NCBI GenBank assembly: GCA_030918015.1
Contig: JAUPTP010000006.1
Location: 1 to 16,845, forward strand
From: Pseudomonadota bacterium
GTDB taxonomy: Bacteria; Pseudomonadota; Gammaproteobacteria; Burkholderiales; Burkholderiaceae_C
Reading direction: 5' to 3'
DNA: 16,845 nt
The notes beneath the pieces were generated by a model. It saw nothing but the letters and a program-made list of their open reading frames with translations, made no database searches and was not told the origin of the DNA. Position numbers and translations under genes: made by a program. Below, one piece after another: positions 15,553-16,845 of the stretch (positions are counted from its first letter, which is position 1; every line of letters starts with the position of its first letter).

Positions 15553-16845
15553 CCGGCCCGACCCTCACCTCCCGGCTGATCCGCATCGCCGGCATCGACT
15601 TCCATGTCTTGGCGACGCTCCTGTCACGCGGATGGTCGGTCGTGGCCGGCGCGCTGACTGTCCTGCTGGTGCCGCTGTTCCTGTCCCCCACCGAGCAAGG
15701 CTACTACTACACCTTCGCCAGCCTGCTCGGCCTGCAGATCCTGTTCGAACTGGGTTTGGGGCAGGTGATCATCCAGCTCGTCGGTCATCACGCCGCCCAT
15801 CTGGAGATCATCGGTGATGATCGCCTCGCCGGCGAGGAGTACCATATCGACCTGCTCGCCTCGCTGACGCGATGGCTGCGTCGCTGGTATCGCGTTGCCG
15901 CCCTCGCCTTCGCCCTGCTCGCTGGTGGCGCGGGCGGTCTGTTTCTCACCCTAAAGGGCCAGTTGTCGGTGGAGCATTGGACCCCCGTCTGGGTCGTGCT
16001 GGTACTGTCCAGTGCTGTCAACCTGACCTATGTCCCGCTGCTGGCCCTCCAGGAGGGACTGGGCCGGATCGGCCAAGTGGCACGGCTGCGCCTGGCCCAG
16101 TCGGTGGTCGGGTACGCCGCCTTGTGGCTGGCGCTGTTCGGCCAGCTGTCGCTGTGGGCCGCGTGCATGGTCCCGCTGGCCACCTCCCTACTGACGGCCT
16201 ATTGGCTGAACCGGATCGCGCCGCTGCACCGCTGGCTCTGCGCCCGCCCCCCGACGACCGAGAGCGGGCTGGACTGGCGCCGCGACGTGTTCCCGTTCCA
16301 GTGGCGCATCGCGCTGAGCGCGATTAGTGGCTACTTCATCTTCTACGCCTTCACGCCCCTTGTCTTCGCCAACCGCGGGGCCGTCGAGGCCGGCCGTTTC
16401 GGCATTGCGATGGCGGTGTTCAATGCCCTGTCGGCAGTCGGCACGAGCTGGGTCTATGCCCGCGCCCCGGCCTTCGCGATGCACATCGCGCGGGGGGAGC
16501 GCGCGCAGCTCAACTCACTATTCTTGGCAGTGCTGCGACGTTCGGTGATCTTCACGACCGTAGTGGCCGCGAGTGTGGTGCTGACCGTGGTCTTCCTGGA
16601 CCAACTGGGCGTGCAGCAGATGAAGCGCATCGCCGATCCAGCCGTGCTGACCTGCTTGGCTGCGGCCTGCGCCGTCAACGCCGTCATCTTTTCCGTCGCC
16701 GCCTACATGCGCGCCCATCGCGAGGAACCGATGCTGCCGGTGTCGATCGTCGGCGCCGTGCTGACCGCCCTGATCGCATATGTCGGCTCCAAGTACAGCG
16801 TGCTGGCGATGAGCCTGCTGTACGCACTGTTGACGGCGTGCGTGC
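15549..16845 (+). CDS. wzx: Wzx-like oligosaccharide flippase, 3' end cut by window
   Basis: The frame is open from the ATG at 15549, which overlaps the previous stop (ATGA), to the last base, giving 432 residues with no stop. It is a polytopic inner-membrane protein with about 12 hydrophobic segments, near residues 28-46, 58-78, 115-135, 145-168, 183-203, 203-222, 256-274, 283-303, 332-351, 366-386, 397-412 and 417-432. The first segments contain LLSRGWSVVAGALTVLLVP and the EQGYYYTFASLLGLQ motif seen in Wzx/RfbX-type polysaccharide transporters. Such proteins move undecaprenyl-linked repeat units across the inner membrane. The family is usually about 420-500 residues, so most of the protein is present. 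Salmonella has rfbX at the corresponding point of its locus. An O-antigen ligase or Wzy polymerase is less likely because there is no large periplasmic loop. Confidence 0.85.
   Translation, partial: MTGPTLTSRLIRIAGIDFHVLATLLSRGWSVVAGALTVLLVPLFLSPTEQGYYYTFASLLGLQILFELGLGQVIIQLVGHHAAHLEIIGDDRLAGEEYHIDLLASLTRWLRRWYRVAALAFALLAGGAGGLFLTLKGQLSVEHWTPVWVVLVLSSAVNLTYVPLLALQEGLGRIGQVARLRLAQSVVGYAALWLALFGQLSLWAACMVPLATSLLTAYWLNRIAPLHRWLCARPPTTESGLDWRRDVFPFQWRIALSAISGYFIFYAFTPLVFANRGAVEAGRFGIAMAVFNALSAVGTSWVYARAPAFAMHIARGERAQLNSLFLAVLRRSVIFTTVVAASVVLTVVFLDQLGVQQMKRIADPAVLTCLAAACAVNAVIFSVAAYMRAHREEPMLPVSIVGAVLTALIAYVGSKYSVLAMSLLYALLTACV

Overview
The window is a high-GC stretch in which every gene runs on the + strand: a surface-polysaccharide (O-antigen or capsule type) biosynthesis locus. 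Heavy G/C in third codon positions and the look of the proteins suggest a betaproteobacterium of the Burkholderiales (Leptothrix/Rubrivivax-like). This placement is an inference, as no rRNA or other marker is present. Both ends are cut inside genes: rfbB lacks its start and the flippase lacks its end. No RNA genes, insertion sequences, CRISPR arrays or convincing terminators were seen. The largest gene-free gap is 85 bases (3236-3320).

Layout: (1) 2-3235, rfbB-rfbD-rfbA-rfbC, the complete dTDP-L-rhamnose pathway apart from the cut rfbB. (2) 3236-6446, a short gap with a possible promoter and hairpin, then a long outer-membrane polysaccharide export protein (OPX/Wza class) and a chain-length/co-polymerase protein (PCP) with no kinase domain. 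(3) 6461-10704, the CDP-3,6-dideoxyhexose core: ferredoxin-type reductase (ddhD/ascD), glucose-1-phosphate cytidylyltransferase (rfbF), CDP-glucose 4,6-dehydratase (rfbG) and the PMP/[2Fe-2S] 3-dehydrase (rfbH). Together they turn glucose-1-phosphate into CDP-3,6-dideoxy-4-keto-D-glucose. (4) 10704-13560, a split two-subunit transketolase-like enzyme and a short-chain dehydrogenase/reductase (SDR). (5) 13557-14471, an SDR resembling CDP-abequose synthase (RfbJ). (6) 14461-16845, a family 2 glycosyltransferase and a Wzx-like flippase.

The order closely follows the Salmonella group B rfb locus (rfbBDAC-I-F-G-H-J-X-V). Two modules are inserted: the export pair between rfbC and the rfbI homologue, and the transketolase pair plus SDR between rfbH and the rfbJ homologue. 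The second insertion is the most interesting point. A ThDP enzyme placed exactly where a 4-keto-3,6-dideoxy sugar is produced, followed by two reductase-family genes, suggests that a two-carbon unit is added to C4 and the branch is then reduced. This would give a branched-chain 3,6-dideoxyhexose. It parallels yersiniose biosynthesis, where YerE adds a pyruvate-derived unit and YerF reduces it, but with a transketolase in place of YerE. From rfbF onward the genes touch or overlap almost without exception, pointing to one translationally coupled operon.
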